Source: JAXLWB01 sp046328715 (GTDB taxonomy: Bacteria; Chloroflexota; Anaerolineae; Caldilineales; Caldilineaceae). From it: a DNA stretch of 64,000 nt. The notes under the pieces are model-generated. The model did no database searches. It worked only from the letters and a program-made list of their open reading frames with translations, and had not been told where the DNA came from. Both the position numbers and the translations under genes were made by a program. Location: the NCBI GenBank assembly GCA_046328715.1, contig JAXLWB010000030.1:53695-117694 (forward strand), given 5' to 3'. Numbering within the stretch: the first letter of the stretch is position 1; each line of letters opens with the position of its first letter. Below, piece after piece: positions 26,272 to 35,587 of this stretch.

Positions 26272-26300
26272 TTGGGCAGATGTTGGATCAACGCTATAAT
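26272..26300 (+). promoter_or_regulatory. Sigma-70 promoter of the PucR gene
   Basis: TTGGGC, 17 bases, TATAAT. It follows the terminator and lies about 155 bases upstream of the PucR start. Confidence 0.55.
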
Positions 26301-26456
26301 TATACAGGATTAATTTTTGGGAGTACTCCTACTGTTGCTATTTTGCCCTGAAACGAAGCTTTGAATGAGAACGGGTGTTTGCTTTGTTGAAAACACCACT
26401 GAAAAACCAAATTCTTATTGCAACTGCAGTTTGACGGGTGACGCATTATCGTCAAT

Positions 26457-28091
26457 ATGTACAAAAGCGCTACCACGATTGAAGATATCTATCGCCTGGC
26501 ATTGCCGCCAGGGACCAAACTGCTTGTCGGTGCTGAATTCTTACAACGCACCGTGAGCTGGGCCTGTAGTCTTCGTCCCAGCCCACCTGCCTTTCCCAAA
26601 CTAGATGGCAACGAGTTGGCGTTGATCGACATGGAAGATCTGCGCAAACTTGGTCCACAGAATCGGCTTGAACAGGTAATCCTCAGCCTACAGACCGCAC
26701 GCATCGCCGCCATTGCGGTTTTGGGACAAGTTGAATCGGCCGCCCAACAGGCTGCCCTCTCAGCGCGCATCACTCTCTTCCGCCTGCCCGACAATGAATC
26801 GATGTTGCAGATCGAACGTGCCATTATTCGGCTGATCGTGGACCGCGCTGGCTATGTCACGCAGCGCTCGGCAGATTTGCAACGCGAACTCAATCAGGCA
26901 TCGTTGATCGGCGGCGGTATGGATAAGCTGGCAGAGCGGATCTATCACTTTGCCCAACAGCCCATCGTCCTGCTGCGTGAAGATGGACACCTACTCGCCC
27001 TGGCTGGTGTCGACCATGCCCGTCAAAACTCAGTCGTCTCTCATCTACCTAACATGACCTCGTTGCGCAGTTGGGTTGCAACCAACTCGACAGATCAATT
27101 GGCCAACAGTGTGGGACTATTAGCCTTACAAAACAATGGTTCCTCCTCGCCGTATCGAGACGCTGTCATCGCCCCGATGGTGGCAGGCGATGCGATCCGC
27201 GGCTATTGTCTGGTTCTGCGTCCGCCTGATCATACCAACGCCGAGGTCAGCGCAGTCGAAGAGATCGCAGCGACGCAGGGTGCTGCTGCGGCAGCGCTGG
27301 AATGGGCAAAACAAAACGCAATCGGCGTGGCCGAAGAACGGATGCGGGCCGCCTTTGTTGATGAATTGCTGGCGACTGAAGTCAAGGATGAACAAGCCTG
27401 GATTCAGCGGGGTGCCTCGCTTGGCTTTGACCTTACTCACCCGTGGGTCGCCTGGCTGGTCGAAGTGAAAAATGTTTCCAGTTGGCCAGCGCCGATGATG
27501 CGCCTGATCGAAGAGCGCAATCTCAACATCCCTTACACTCGCCGCCAGGAAGGATTACTCCTCTTTTGGCCAAGTGATGACCCCAAAAGTGGGCGCGGAC
27601 TCAAAAGTTTGGCTGAGGACTTTGTCAGTCGCTTGCTGGCAAATTACCCAAAGGCACGTATCGTGATCGGCATTGGCCGCCCGGCAACTGGCCCGGCCAC
27701 CTGGCTACAGAGCCAACAGCAAGCGCGTGAAAGCTGGCGGCTGGGGAAAGAGTGGAAAGGTGGTCCCGTCACCTACTTTGGTGATTTGGGACTCTATCAG
27801 CTCTTGACCGCTCTCGGCACCAATCCTGAAGCAGCCCGCTTTTATCGCAAAACCCTAGGCAAGTTGATTGCATATGATGTAGAAAAAAACGCCGAACTGG
27901 TAGATACGCTGGAGGTATTTTTTGCCTGTCATGGCAATCTCAGCCAAACCGCCACCCGTCTGCACATTCACCGCAATACCCTCACCTACCGCCTCGAACA
28001 GATCACCAACATTGCCCAGCTCGATCTGGAAGATCCAGATGCGCGCTTCTCGCTACAACTGGCCCTTAAGTTGCGCCCTGTGATTAAATAA
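26457..28091 (+). CDS. PucR-family transcriptional regulator
   Basis: 544 residues. The N-terminal 130 residues fit the PucR sensory domain (TIEDIYRLALPPGTKLLVG, RTVSWACSLRP, LALIDMEDLRKL). The centre is a GGDEF-like or GAF-like segment (QPIVLLREDGHLLALAGV). The C-terminal 60 residues are the PucR helix-turn-helix: LVDTLEVFFACHGNLSQTATRLHIHRNTLTYRLEQI. Family members respond to nitrogen or purine metabolites; here the ligand is unknown. The 297-base leader holds a sigma-70 promoter. No obvious target operon is adjacent, since downstream lies a secreted-protein gene with its own promoter. Confidence 0.88.
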   Translation: MYKSATTIEDIYRLALPPGTKLLVGAEFLQRTVSWACSLRPSPPAFPKLDGNELALIDMEDLRKLGPQNRLEQVILSLQTARIAAIAVLGQVESAAQQAALSARITLFRLPDNESMLQIERAIIRLIVDRAGYVTQRSADLQRELNQASLIGGGMDKLAERIYHFAQQPIVLLREDGHLLALAGVDHARQNSVVSHLPNMTSLRSWVATNSTDQLANSVGLLALQNNGSSSPYRDAVIAPMVAGDAIRGYCLVLRPPDHTNAEVSAVEEIAATQGAAAAALEWAKQNAIGVAEERMRAAFVDELLATEVKDEQAWIQRGASLGFDLTHPWVAWLVEVKNVSSWPAPMMRLIEERNLNIPYTRRQEGLLLFWPSDDPKSGRGLKSLAEDFVSRLLANYPKARIVIGIGRPATGPATWLQSQQQARESWRLGKEWKGGPVTYFGDLGLYQLLTALGTNPEAARFYRKTLGKLIAYDVEKNAELVDTLEVFFACHGNLSQTATRLHIHRNTLTYRLEQITNIAQLDLEDPDARFSLQLALKLRPVIK

Positions 28092-28116
28092 TGGATGGTC
28101 CGCACGAGATTTTAAC

Positions 28117-28222
28117 GCAAGGGCGCCAGGGTACAAGGACGCAAAGCAAGAAGAGCAGTAAGCCCCATTTAGTTATCGATCACTTGAAAGTGCTTTAGTA
28201 ATTGAATTTACTTGCGCCTTGC
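28117..28222. repeat. GCAAGGGCGC-word inverted repeat in a 307-base gap
   Basis: GCAAGGGCGC and CAAGGACGCAAAGC words on the left pair loosely with TTGCGCCTTGCCCC on the right. The stem is imperfect. Otherwise the gap holds only the promoter listed next. Confidence 0.45.
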
Positions 28223-28363
28223 CCCTTTGATTCCTTGCATTAATTCCTTCTACCTCAACACGACTCCTCAACAAATCTCACCAAATCACCGACGATTGCT
28301 ACGTGATGCAACTGTGCAAGGTTTTCGTATCTTGTCTGGAGCGTCTTCGTAAGCAAATTTGAG

Positions 28364-28392
28364 TTGCACTCCACTTCAACCTACGGTAAGAT
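28364..28392 (+). promoter_or_regulatory. Promoter for a leaderless DUF1906 transcript
   Basis: TTGCAC, exactly 17 bases, TAAGAT, and only six bases to the ATG at 28399. The transcript would start at the start codon, and no Shine-Dalgarno is present. Confidence 0.5.
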
Positions 28393-28398
28393 TACAGA

Positions 28399-29484
28399 AT
28401 GTTCTTACGGCGAATTTATCTGCTCGTTCTCAGCGCCTGTCTCTTAACACTTTTGCTCGTTGTTCTAAACGCCGATCCCAATACACAGCGTGCTTTGGCA
28501 CAACAAAAAAGTGCAGATGCCTTTACCCAAGTCTTTAACGGCCACGGGTTTGATGCCTGTACCCTGCCCTCTGCCGAGGAAATGCAGGCATGGATGGATG
28601 GCAGCCCTTATAAAGTGGTCAATCTCTACGGCGGACCGTTTCATGCCTGCCCTGAAGGTCAAGCAACGCTGGAACGGGTGCAGGAATTGATGCAGCAAGG
28701 CTGGAAATTTATCCCCACCTGGGTTGGACCCCAATCACAATGTTGGGGAGCCAATCAAGAAGGTCCCACTTCTCGTGCCGCCGTTGCTTTGCACAAGACC
28801 ACGGCACGACCACGCATTAACAACGATCCTGCCCTTGCCTACACACAAGGAATCAGCGAGGCCGACGCAGCGATTGAGTGGGCGGCTTATCTAGGACTGA
28901 CTGAACAAGATTGGTCCAACACCATTCTCTACTACGATCTGGAATATTTCAGCGCTTCCAAAAGCGAGTGTGTGATCGCAGCGCAATCCTTTATCAGCGG
29001 ATGGAGTATGCGCGTGCAGGAGCGGGGCAACATCGCAGGCTTGTACACCAACGCCTGCAACATTCCCAACTATGCCAACAGTATCCCGCCACTCCAGGCA
29101 GTTTGGATTGCGCGCTTCCTAATCCCCTATCAATATCGCCCCGATGCATCGGTATGGAACATGCCCTGTATTGCCGATTCGGCCTGGAGTAACCATCAGC
29201 GGATTGTGCAATATTCAGGCGGCCACGAAGAGTCGTGGAATGGCATTACATTGACCGTTGACAGCAACGTGCTGGACGGCATTGTGGCATTGGGTAATCC
29301 TGCTGCCACGCCACTGCCCACGCGCACACCCACCAATACCCCGACACCAACAGCCACCGATACACCCACACCAACCTCGTCACCGACATCCACCTCGACG
29401 CCCACATTGGTGGAAACGATTACGCCCATTCCATCAGCGGTACCAACCGATCCGAAACTCTTCTTACCACTCATCAATCGGTAA
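28399..29484 (+). CDS. Secreted DUF1906 (Rv2525c-like glycosidase-fold) protein
   Basis: 361 residues. A signal peptide (MFLRRIYLLVLSACLLTLLL) precedes a domain of about 250 residues matching the Rv2525c-like glycoside-hydrolase-like family: GHGFDACTLPSAEEMQAW, VNLYGGPFHACPE, GWKFIPTWVGPQ, AIEWAAYLGL, TILYYDLEYFS, IAGLYTNACN and IVQYSGGHEESW. Family members have a TIM-barrel fold and are linked to peptidoglycan, with uncertain activity. A Thr/Pro linker (NTPTPTATDTPTPTSSPTS) leads to the tail KLFLPLINR, a C-terminal motif shared by other secreted proteins here. Likely surface-exposed. Confidence 0.85.
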   Translation: MFLRRIYLLVLSACLLTLLLVVLNADPNTQRALAQQKSADAFTQVFNGHGFDACTLPSAEEMQAWMDGSPYKVVNLYGGPFHACPEGQATLERVQELMQQGWKFIPTWVGPQSQCWGANQEGPTSRAAVALHKTTARPRINNDPALAYTQGISEADAAIEWAAYLGLTEQDWSNTILYYDLEYFSASKSECVIAAQSFISGWSMRVQERGNIAGLYTNACNIPNYANSIPPLQAVWIARFLIPYQYRPDASVWNMPCIADSAWSNHQRIVQYSGGHEESWNGITLTVDSNVLDGIVALGNPAATPLPTRTPTNTPTPTATDTPTPTSSPTSTSTPTLVETITPIPSAVPTDPKLFLPLINR

Positions 29485-29585
29485 CTAGATTAACATTATT
29501 GTAATTCAACGGAAAGCAAAGTTAATTTAGTTTTAGTCTACACTGGGGGTGCGTCTCGCAACTACATTTTCACAGGAAACAACCC

Positions 29586-30482
29586 ATGTCTTATCCATCA
29601 AAGGGCTCATTTTATTTATTGCGACCCCTAATTTTTAATACAATCATCCTGGTTCTGCTGGCGCTGTTGTTGATTAGCTACCAAAGCTGGGCCTCTGCAC
29701 TCAAGAGTGAAACGCCCACCACCGCCAACCGACCGATCTCGTACCAAGGCACGCTGACCAACGAGGTGGGCCAACCCATCAACGAAGCGTTGCCAATGAC
29801 CTTTCGTCTGTACGACAGCGCCGATGCTTTGACCCCACTCTGGACAGAAGTGTACAGCGACACCAACCCGATCATGGTCCAAAACGGACAGTTTCAGGTT
29901 TGGCTAGCTTCGCAAGCAGCCTTCCCACCGGATTTGTGGAATCATTCTGCACTTTATTTAGGCATTCAAATCGCTGATGATGAAGAGATGCAGCCACGCG
30001 AACGGCTGGGCGCTGCACCCTATGCCCTCCAGGCCGATTCAGTCGCCTCCCTACCCGAGCGCAGCATCGATAGCAGCAAACTTGCCCTACAACAAACGGT
30101 CCAACGCTTTGATCCTACCCTTGCCATGAGTGCCACAGCCACGATCAGCGAAGGCGTCGGTGTAGAAATTCCCGGCACGGAGCTTCTCTTCAAGCTGGAA
30201 CGCAACAGCCGGATCCTTTACACAGCACAGGCAGTGGCGACCTTCAGCGATGCGCCAGCCCTCCACACGGTGCAGGTTGTGGCCGATGGCGTGGTGCAGC
30301 AGCAATTTCACTCGCTCGGTCAAGCGCTCGATACAGTGAGCATCTTCACCTACCTCGACCTGGCAGCGGGCGATCATCGCATCACACTGAACTATTTGGC
30401 GACCGATCCGGACAGCCAAATTCAGATTCTCAACCAGCCAACGCCTGGCTCCGTGAGCTATCTCGTCGTCGATCAACCGTGA
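29586..30482 (+). CDS. Secreted or anchored protein with a beta-sandwich N-domain
   Basis: 298 residues. A hydrophobic N-terminal segment (IFNTIILVLLALLLISYQSW) is a signal or membrane anchor. The next part, RPISYQGTLTNEVGQPINEA and on through FRLYDSAD, NGQFQVWL and GAAPYALQADSV, matches a common domain at the start of bacterial surface and tail-fibre-like proteins. The C-terminal 130 residues look like another beta domain (TVQVVADGVVQQQFHSL). The next gene starts 17 bases after its stop, with a possible GTG start overlapping it, so the two are translationally linked. It may be a surface companion of that peptidase. Confidence 0.65.
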   Translation: MSYPSKGSFYLLRPLIFNTIILVLLALLLISYQSWASALKSETPTTANRPISYQGTLTNEVGQPINEALPMTFRLYDSADALTPLWTEVYSDTNPIMVQNGQFQVWLASQAAFPPDLWNHSALYLGIQIADDEEMQPRERLGAAPYALQADSVASLPERSIDSSKLALQQTVQRFDPTLAMSATATISEGVGVEIPGTELLFKLERNSRILYTAQAVATFSDAPALHTVQVVADGVVQQQFHSLGQALDTVSIFTYLDLAAGDHRITLNYLATDPDSQIQILNQPTPGSVSYLVVDQP

Positions 30483-30499
30483 CGTCCCAGGTGAATGTG

Positions 30500-33400
30500 A
30501 TGAAGAAGACGATCTATTTCTTGCTGCTCACCATCTTGTTGAGCAGCGTTTCCTCACAAGTTGGCTGGGCCCAGTCTGCGAATGATGAGCCTGCCCCCTC
30601 CATTTCAACGCCAGAGGCAGACGCAGGCGCACCATTTCGGCTGTTGTTGCCATTGATCGTACACGCTCAAACGCCATACGTCGATGCAGCCGCCCAAACA
30701 GATACGTCAGCCACAACTTTGTTGGCCGATGGTCAATTTGTTGATGGCCCCAACCTAGGCGACTTCGACGTTGAACGCTATCTGACCGAAAAGCAGAGTC
30801 CATTGTTGCCATACGCATCCCATATTGTCGACAAGGCAAGCTACTACAGCGTCAATCCACGGCTGCTACTGACCCTGATCGAGATGATCTATCCTAGCAG
30901 TGTGGTACCGCAAAATTCTGCAAAAGTCAACTCACTCCCACTCGATGGACCCGCGTTGGACAAATTGATGGAGGATCTGCTGATGAGCCTGACCGAACAA
31001 TTCTACGGTCAGCTCTATGGACGCAATCTGGCCGTGGAAAGTGCTGGACAATATCGAGCGCCGCAGATCGTCACTTTTGCCGATGGCGATTCAAGTCCGT
31101 TTGTCTTTGACAACAACCCGGCGACTGATGCAATCCAGTTCGTCCTGGCCAGCCATCTGCAACAGTCAAGTTGGCAACGCGTGGCACAAAAGAATGACGC
31201 CGACGGCTTTGTTGCCACCTATCGCCGCCTCTTTCCCGAGAGCGACCCGCTGGACGATTCCAATCTGATCCACCCCGATGGAGTTCCACCGGAAGGGCTT
31301 CTGCAGGCCGCTTCAGCACCACCGACCATGCTCAAATTTCCCTTTGCTGCGGGCGAGACCTGGCGTTTTACTGGCGGACCGCATGCCTACAATGGCTGCA
31401 CCGACAACGTCTTCTCGGCCATCGACTTTGCACCGTTCGGCTACTCTGGATGCAGCGACCCCGTAGCCGAAGATCGCTGGATCACGGCACCCGCCGATGG
31501 CACGGTCAATGCTGTCACCTGTGGCGGCTGCAATGTTTCAATCAATCATGGCAACGGCTGGGGCACACGCGTCTATCATGTGGTCAATCCGCAGGTAGTA
31601 AAGGGAGAAAAGGTCAACGCAGATACGGTGATCGGCAACCCTTCTTGCGCTCCAATGGGGGTTTCTTGTGGTGCCTGTGGCGGTTCGGCCACGGGTGTCC
31701 ATCAGCACATCGACTTGCGCTACAACGGTGCCTTTGTGCCGATCGAGGGCACTCAATTTGAAGGCTGGACGGTGCATGGTGAAGCCTGTTACCAAGGCTA
31801 TCTGGAGAAGGATGGCAAGCAGATTCACGCCCCTGCCAAGATCACCTCAATGCCTGACCGCGTGGTGCCTACGGCGACACTGACCATCACTAGTGAACTG
31901 GGATTACAAAACTGGTATCGTACCCCTGTGATCCTCGCCTTCGGTGGCGTAGATGATCGCTCCAATATCAGTGAGATCGACTATCGCGTCCAGCCTGCCG
32001 GCCAGATGACTGCGGCGAATTGGCTGCAATCTGCGGGGTCACGCCTCACTATCACTATCGAGAGCGATGGCATCTACAGCGTGAGTGCGCAAGTCAAAGA
32101 CGCGGCAGGCAACAGTTCGCCAATGGTGACGTTGACCTTTCAACTCGACCACACGCCACCATCCAACCCAGAGGTGACAGAAACCGCCTGTGGCGTGATT
32201 AATGGAAATTGGCAAAACAGTTGCTCCACCCCCACATTTCACTGGGCAGGAGCCGAGGATCAAGCGAGTGGCATTGCCGCCTACGAAGTCAGTTGGGACA
32301 GCGGCTCAATTTCAACGACACTGAGTTTCTCAAACAGCATCACCAGCTATACTCCTCCTGCGGTAAAAGAGGGGGAACATCTGCTCTGGATGCGCACAGG
32401 CGACCAGGCCGGCAATTGGAGTGATTGGTCCACTGTCTTTACCCTACGCTACGACATCTCGCCACCGATCGGCACCCTAGCGCTCAACGGCGGGGCAACA
32501 ATGGCCCGTACTCCTTTGGTGACCGTCAGCAGCGAGCTGAGTGATACCCTCAGCGAGGTTAACGCCATCCGCCTGCGCAACAATGGAGGCAAGTGGAGCG
32601 AATGGTATAGCGCTACCATGCCGCTCGATTGGCCGCTTATTGGAAGCAATGGAGAGGAGGTGGTTGTCGAAGCGGAGTTACAGGATGCGGCAGGCAATCT
32701 CTCAGCCATCATTTCCGACACGATCTGGCTGGATACCCAAGTTGCGCAGGCAACCTCAACTCGTTTTCGACTGGTACGCAGTGTCGGCGGCACAACAGAG
32801 AGCACGACCGCTTCAGGTCGTTACAAACTCAAAGGCAGTTTGGGACAAACTTTTGCTCAGGCGAATACACATTCGTCACGCTACCAGGTCGCTTCTGGCT
32901 ATTGGCGAGCGGCGCTTGTGGCCGATCTTTTACCCGCCCCCACGCGCACGCCACCCGTCGAGGAATTACCATGCACCATCACGATCAATAACGGTGCTGC
33001 CTTTACCCGTCAGAACGAGGTGACGGTTACGATGAGCATCACCCAGGCAGCTATGATGCGGGTCGCCACCGTTGTTCCAGCAGTGGAGGATCCCTGGCAA
33101 TCTTATACGGATACAGCAGGGCTACAATTCGACACGCCAGCCGATCAGATTGTGCCACTCACAGCCTATGCGCGCTTCCGTAGTCTGTCCGTCACACTCT
33201 GTCGAGGCTCAGTCATCAGCGATACGATCATCTACGACCCGCTACCGCCCGTGGCGCAAATCGCCTTGACCAACCAGGTAGGCGACAACACACCGCGTGA
33301 CCCGTCAGGCAGCGAGCCGCACTATCTGCACATTTCAGCCCTCGATCAAAGTGACGGCAGCGGCGTGGCCGCCATGCAGCTAAGTCAAGAGCGAGACTTC

Positions 33401-33565
33401 TATGGCGTCGAATGGCAAGACTTTAATGAATGGGTGCCACTGCCCGCAGGAGCGTGGGCGACCCTCTATGTGCGCGTACGTGACCACGCCGGGAATACAT
33501 CGGCCATTGTAGAAGTAGTCAACCCGGTAGGGTATCGAGTCTTCCTGCCACTCTTGAAGAAATGA
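30500..33565 (+). CDS. Large secreted M23 peptidase with Ig-like repeats
   Basis: 1,021 residues from MKKTIYFLLLTIL, a signal peptide ending near GWAQ; GTG at 30479 is an alternative start. Residues about 280-430 are an M23 (LytM) domain: FSAIDFAPFG, APADGTVNAVTC, INHGNGWGTRVYHV and VHQHIDLRYNG, with extra Cys pairs (CGGCN, CGACGGS) that may form disulfides. Ig-like or cadherin-like modules with DAAGNSSPMVTL, DQAGNWSDWSTV, DAAGNLSAIISD and DHAGNTSAIVE fill the rest. It ends YRVFLPLLKK, and an LPL motif also occurs near the N-terminus (FRLLLPLIVHA). It is probably a surface protein acting on peptidoglycan or neighbouring cells. Confidence 0.85.
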   Translation: MKKTIYFLLLTILLSSVSSQVGWAQSANDEPAPSISTPEADAGAPFRLLLPLIVHAQTPYVDAAAQTDTSATTLLADGQFVDGPNLGDFDVERYLTEKQSPLLPYASHIVDKASYYSVNPRLLLTLIEMIYPSSVVPQNSAKVNSLPLDGPALDKLMEDLLMSLTEQFYGQLYGRNLAVESAGQYRAPQIVTFADGDSSPFVFDNNPATDAIQFVLASHLQQSSWQRVAQKNDADGFVATYRRLFPESDPLDDSNLIHPDGVPPEGLLQAASAPPTMLKFPFAAGETWRFTGGPHAYNGCTDNVFSAIDFAPFGYSGCSDPVAEDRWITAPADGTVNAVTCGGCNVSINHGNGWGTRVYHVVNPQVVKGEKVNADTVIGNPSCAPMGVSCGACGGSATGVHQHIDLRYNGAFVPIEGTQFEGWTVHGEACYQGYLEKDGKQIHAPAKITSMPDRVVPTATLTITSELGLQNWYRTPVILAFGGVDDRSNISEIDYRVQPAGQMTAANWLQSAGSRLTITIESDGIYSVSAQVKDAAGNSSPMVTLTFQLDHTPPSNPEVTETACGVINGNWQNSCSTPTFHWAGAEDQASGIAAYEVSWDSGSISTTLSFSNSITSYTPPAVKEGEHLLWMRTGDQAGNWSDWSTVFTLRYDISPPIGTLALNGGATMARTPLVTVSSELSDTLSEVNAIRLRNNGGKWSEWYSATMPLDWPLIGSNGEEVVVEAELQDAAGNLSAIISDTIWLDTQVAQATSTRFRLVRSVGGTTESTTASGRYKLKGSLGQTFAQANTHSSRYQVASGYWRAALVADLLPAPTRTPPVEELPCTITINNGAAFTRQNEVTVTMSITQAAMMRVATVVPAVEDPWQSYTDTAGLQFDTPADQIVPLTAYARFRSLSVTLCRGSVISDTIIYDPLPPVAQIALTNQVGDNTPRDPSGSEPHYLHISALDQSDGSGVAAMQLSQERDFYGVEWQDFNEWVPLPAGAWATLYVRVRDHAGNTSAIVEVVNPVGYRVFLPLLKK

Positions 33566-33618
33566 CAAGAAGACAGGAAGACAAGATGAAATTCATCTTG
33601 TCTTCCTGTCTTCTTGTC
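33564..33618. terminator. 26-bp perfect inverted repeat between convergent genes
   Basis: GACAAGAAGACAGGAAGACA begins the left arm; the exact complement follows after a three-base loop. The stop codon of the M23 gene lies in its left edge. It probably serves as terminator for both convergent genes, without a U-run. Confidence 0.75.
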
Positions 33619-33624
33619 TTCTTG

Positions 33625-34818
33625 TCATCCCATCTTCTTGTCACTCTTCCCCACCAACAACCAATACGCCGCCACCCCCACCACTAGGCCCCAGAAGGGT
33701 GCGCCGATGCCCCAGATCTGGATGTCGGCGGCGGTGAGCAGGAAGGCAAGCAGGGCAGCGTCCCGTTCGGCAGGCTTAGACATGGCATTGGTCAACGCCG
33801 TGCTGATGGCACCGGTCAAGGAGAGGCCGGCCAACGTCGCTACCAATGACTTAGGCAAGCCGGTAAAGAGGGCCACCACTGTTGCCCCGAAAAGGCCAAA
33901 GAGAATATACCAGAAGCCGTAGGCGACACCGGCTGAATAGCGTTTGTCGTGATCGGGGTGCGAATCGGGGCTGACGCAGATGGCGGCAGTGATGGCCGAG
34001 AGCGCCACGCCATGCGAACCAATTGGCGCAGTCAGCAGCGAGATCAACCCTGTAAAACCAACGGGTCCGTTGACAGGCACATTGTAACCAAAGGAGCGCA
34101 GCACCCCGATCCCCGGCGCATTTTGCGAAGCATTGGCCAGAACAAAGAGCGGCAACGCCAAACCCAACATCGCCTGCCAGCTAAAGACTGGCATCGTGAG
34201 CTGCGGCACGGTCAGTTGTGGGCGAATTTCGTCTAGATGGAGATGGCCTGTCAGCGCAGCGATCAGCAAGCCGACGATCAGCGTGGCGATGCTTGGCGCT
34301 CGGAATTTAAAGCGTTTGAGCAACAAATAGGCGACGATCATCACCACCACGGTCAACGGGTCTTCGAGCAGCGACTTGAAGACATTCGTGCCAAACTTGA
34401 GCAGTACCCCGGCCATCATGCCCGCAATCACGGTCAGCGGCACCTGCTCCATCAACTTACCAAAGAGACCCGACAGCCCAAGCAGGATCAGCGCAATCGA
34501 ACAGACAATATAAGCCCCAATCGCCTCGTTGAAGGGATACTGGGGCAGACTGGTCACCAGCAGCGCCACACTCGCCGTGGGCCAGGCCACCAACACTGGC
34601 TGGCGATACCAGAGGCTCAGCAACAGCGCCCCCACACCCGACCCCACGGTCACGCCCCACACCCAGGAAGACATCTGTCCCTGACTCAAGTTTGCCGCCT
34701 GTGCTGCCTGAACCACCAGCAGCAAGGGTCCCGAATAGCCAACCAGCACGGCGACCAGCGCCGCCGAGACTGAGGATAATGCCAAAGAACGGGGTAAATC
34801 CAGCACATTGCGAAACAT
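33625..34818 (-). CDS. benE: BenE-family benzoate/H+ symporter
   Basis: 397 residues with about 11 or 12 hydrophobic segments. Family marks include VSAALVAVLVGYSGPLLLVV, the WVWGVTVGSGVGALLLSLWY region, PVLVAWPTASVALL, then PLFVLANASQNAPGIGVLR with the conserved NAPG, and APIGSHGVALSAITAAICVSPDSHPDHDKRY. BenE proteins import benzoate with protons across the inner membrane. No benzoate-degradation genes are nearby, so the true substrate could differ. It is a single-gene unit, convergent with the M23 gene. Confidence 0.92.
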   Translation of the reverse strand: MFRNVLDLPRSLALSSVSAALVAVLVGYSGPLLLVVQAAQAANLSQGQMSSWVWGVTVGSGVGALLLSLWYRQPVLVAWPTASVALLVTSLPQYPFNEAIGAYIVCSIALILLGLSGLFGKLMEQVPLTVIAGMMAGVLLKFGTNVFKSLLEDPLTVVVMIVAYLLLKRFKFRAPSIATLIVGLLIAALTGHLHLDEIRPQLTVPQLTMPVFSWQAMLGLALPLFVLANASQNAPGIGVLRSFGYNVPVNGPVGFTGLISLLTAPIGSHGVALSAITAAICVSPDSHPDHDKRYSAGVAYGFWYILFGLFGATVVALFTGLPKSLVATLAGLSLTGAISTALTNAMSKPAERDAALLAFLLTAADIQIWGIGAPFWGLVVGVAAYWLLVGKSDKKMG

Positions 34819-34897
34819 TCTAGTTTGTCCTATCGTCCATCATTTTAATAAATTCAATGTATCTATCCAGCCTCTTCGTAAATATACTGATGCTCTG

Positions 34898-34940
34898 CAT
34901 TAAGTAGCACTTTTTAAACCGCAAAAAGTGTTACTTAATG
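34898..34940. repeat. 18-bp inverted repeat, family A copy 2
   Basis: CATTAAGTAGCACTTTTT, loop AAACCGC, then the complement with one G-T pair. Arms and loop match the copy at 5229-5271. Confidence 0.7.
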
Positions 34941-34956
34941 ACAACCGCTAGTATAT

Positions 34957-35011
34957 CTTCCGGGAAGGGTAGATTGTTATCGTTTGCCTTGCGTAAGAGC
35001 CTTCCCGGCAG
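34957..35011. repeat. CTTCCGGGAAGG inverted repeat, family B copy 1
   Basis: CTTCCGGGAAGG and CCTTCCCGGCAG (11 of 12 paired) with a 31-base spacer. A second copy at 41760-41813 lies at the other side of the RHS island. Confidence 0.6.
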
Positions 35012-35146
35012 AGGATCTCCTGGATAGTTAATTCAATGTCCAAACTTGACCCGCACTCTCGTACAAGCGTATAGAGAAGCTGCCTTTCCAACACATTTTG
35101 ACCGTGAGTTACGGGGGGCATTTTCAACTTTGGGGCATACGTCGAT

Positions 35147-35342
35147 TCAGAGCCCCGCACCTTATATATAAAGCAGATAGACATTGCATGATCACGATGC
35201 GTAGGGGCACACCCTTGCGGTTGCCCACTCGGTGATACAAGCAGGGCACCGGCAAGCGGATGCCCCTACAAAAGTGCATCTTTGCTTTGCTTTGTCTATT
35301 AGTAAGGGAACGATACGCCCTTACTGACGTGCGGGGCTCTGA
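35147..35342. mobile_element. MITE-like element with 14-bp terminal inverted repeats
   Basis: TCAGAGCCCCGCAC at the left end is exactly complementary to GTGCGGGGCTCTGA at the right end, about 196 bases apart. Inside lie a 26-base imperfect inverted repeat (35201-35226 with 35244-35269, GTAGGGGCA outer ends) and a small AGTAAGGG/CCCTTACT hairpin. It has no coding capacity. I see no clear target duplication at its edges. Confidence 0.5.
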
Positions 35343-35587
35343 GTTGTTGCCTCAGACCTGAAATACACCGTGAAGTGCCGGTCAAGTTGGCATCAATATA
35401 GGGCTTCATGCCGCGCCGTCAAACATTGGCAATTTTCTGTTTTATTCAGTGGAAAATGCAAAAAGTGGTAGCAGCGAAACCAGTTATGTTCCATTCAAGC
35501 GCAACAGGTTGATTTCGCCAGCACAGGTGCCACCACACCGCTGCTCAAGTGCAAGGATAGTTGAGCCTATATGGAGATCGATATGCC

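Noticed and set aside
34948..35184. 78-residue minus-strand reading frame
   Set aside because: It has no Shine-Dalgarno, overlaps the family B palindrome and the MITE-like element, and shows no recognisable domain.
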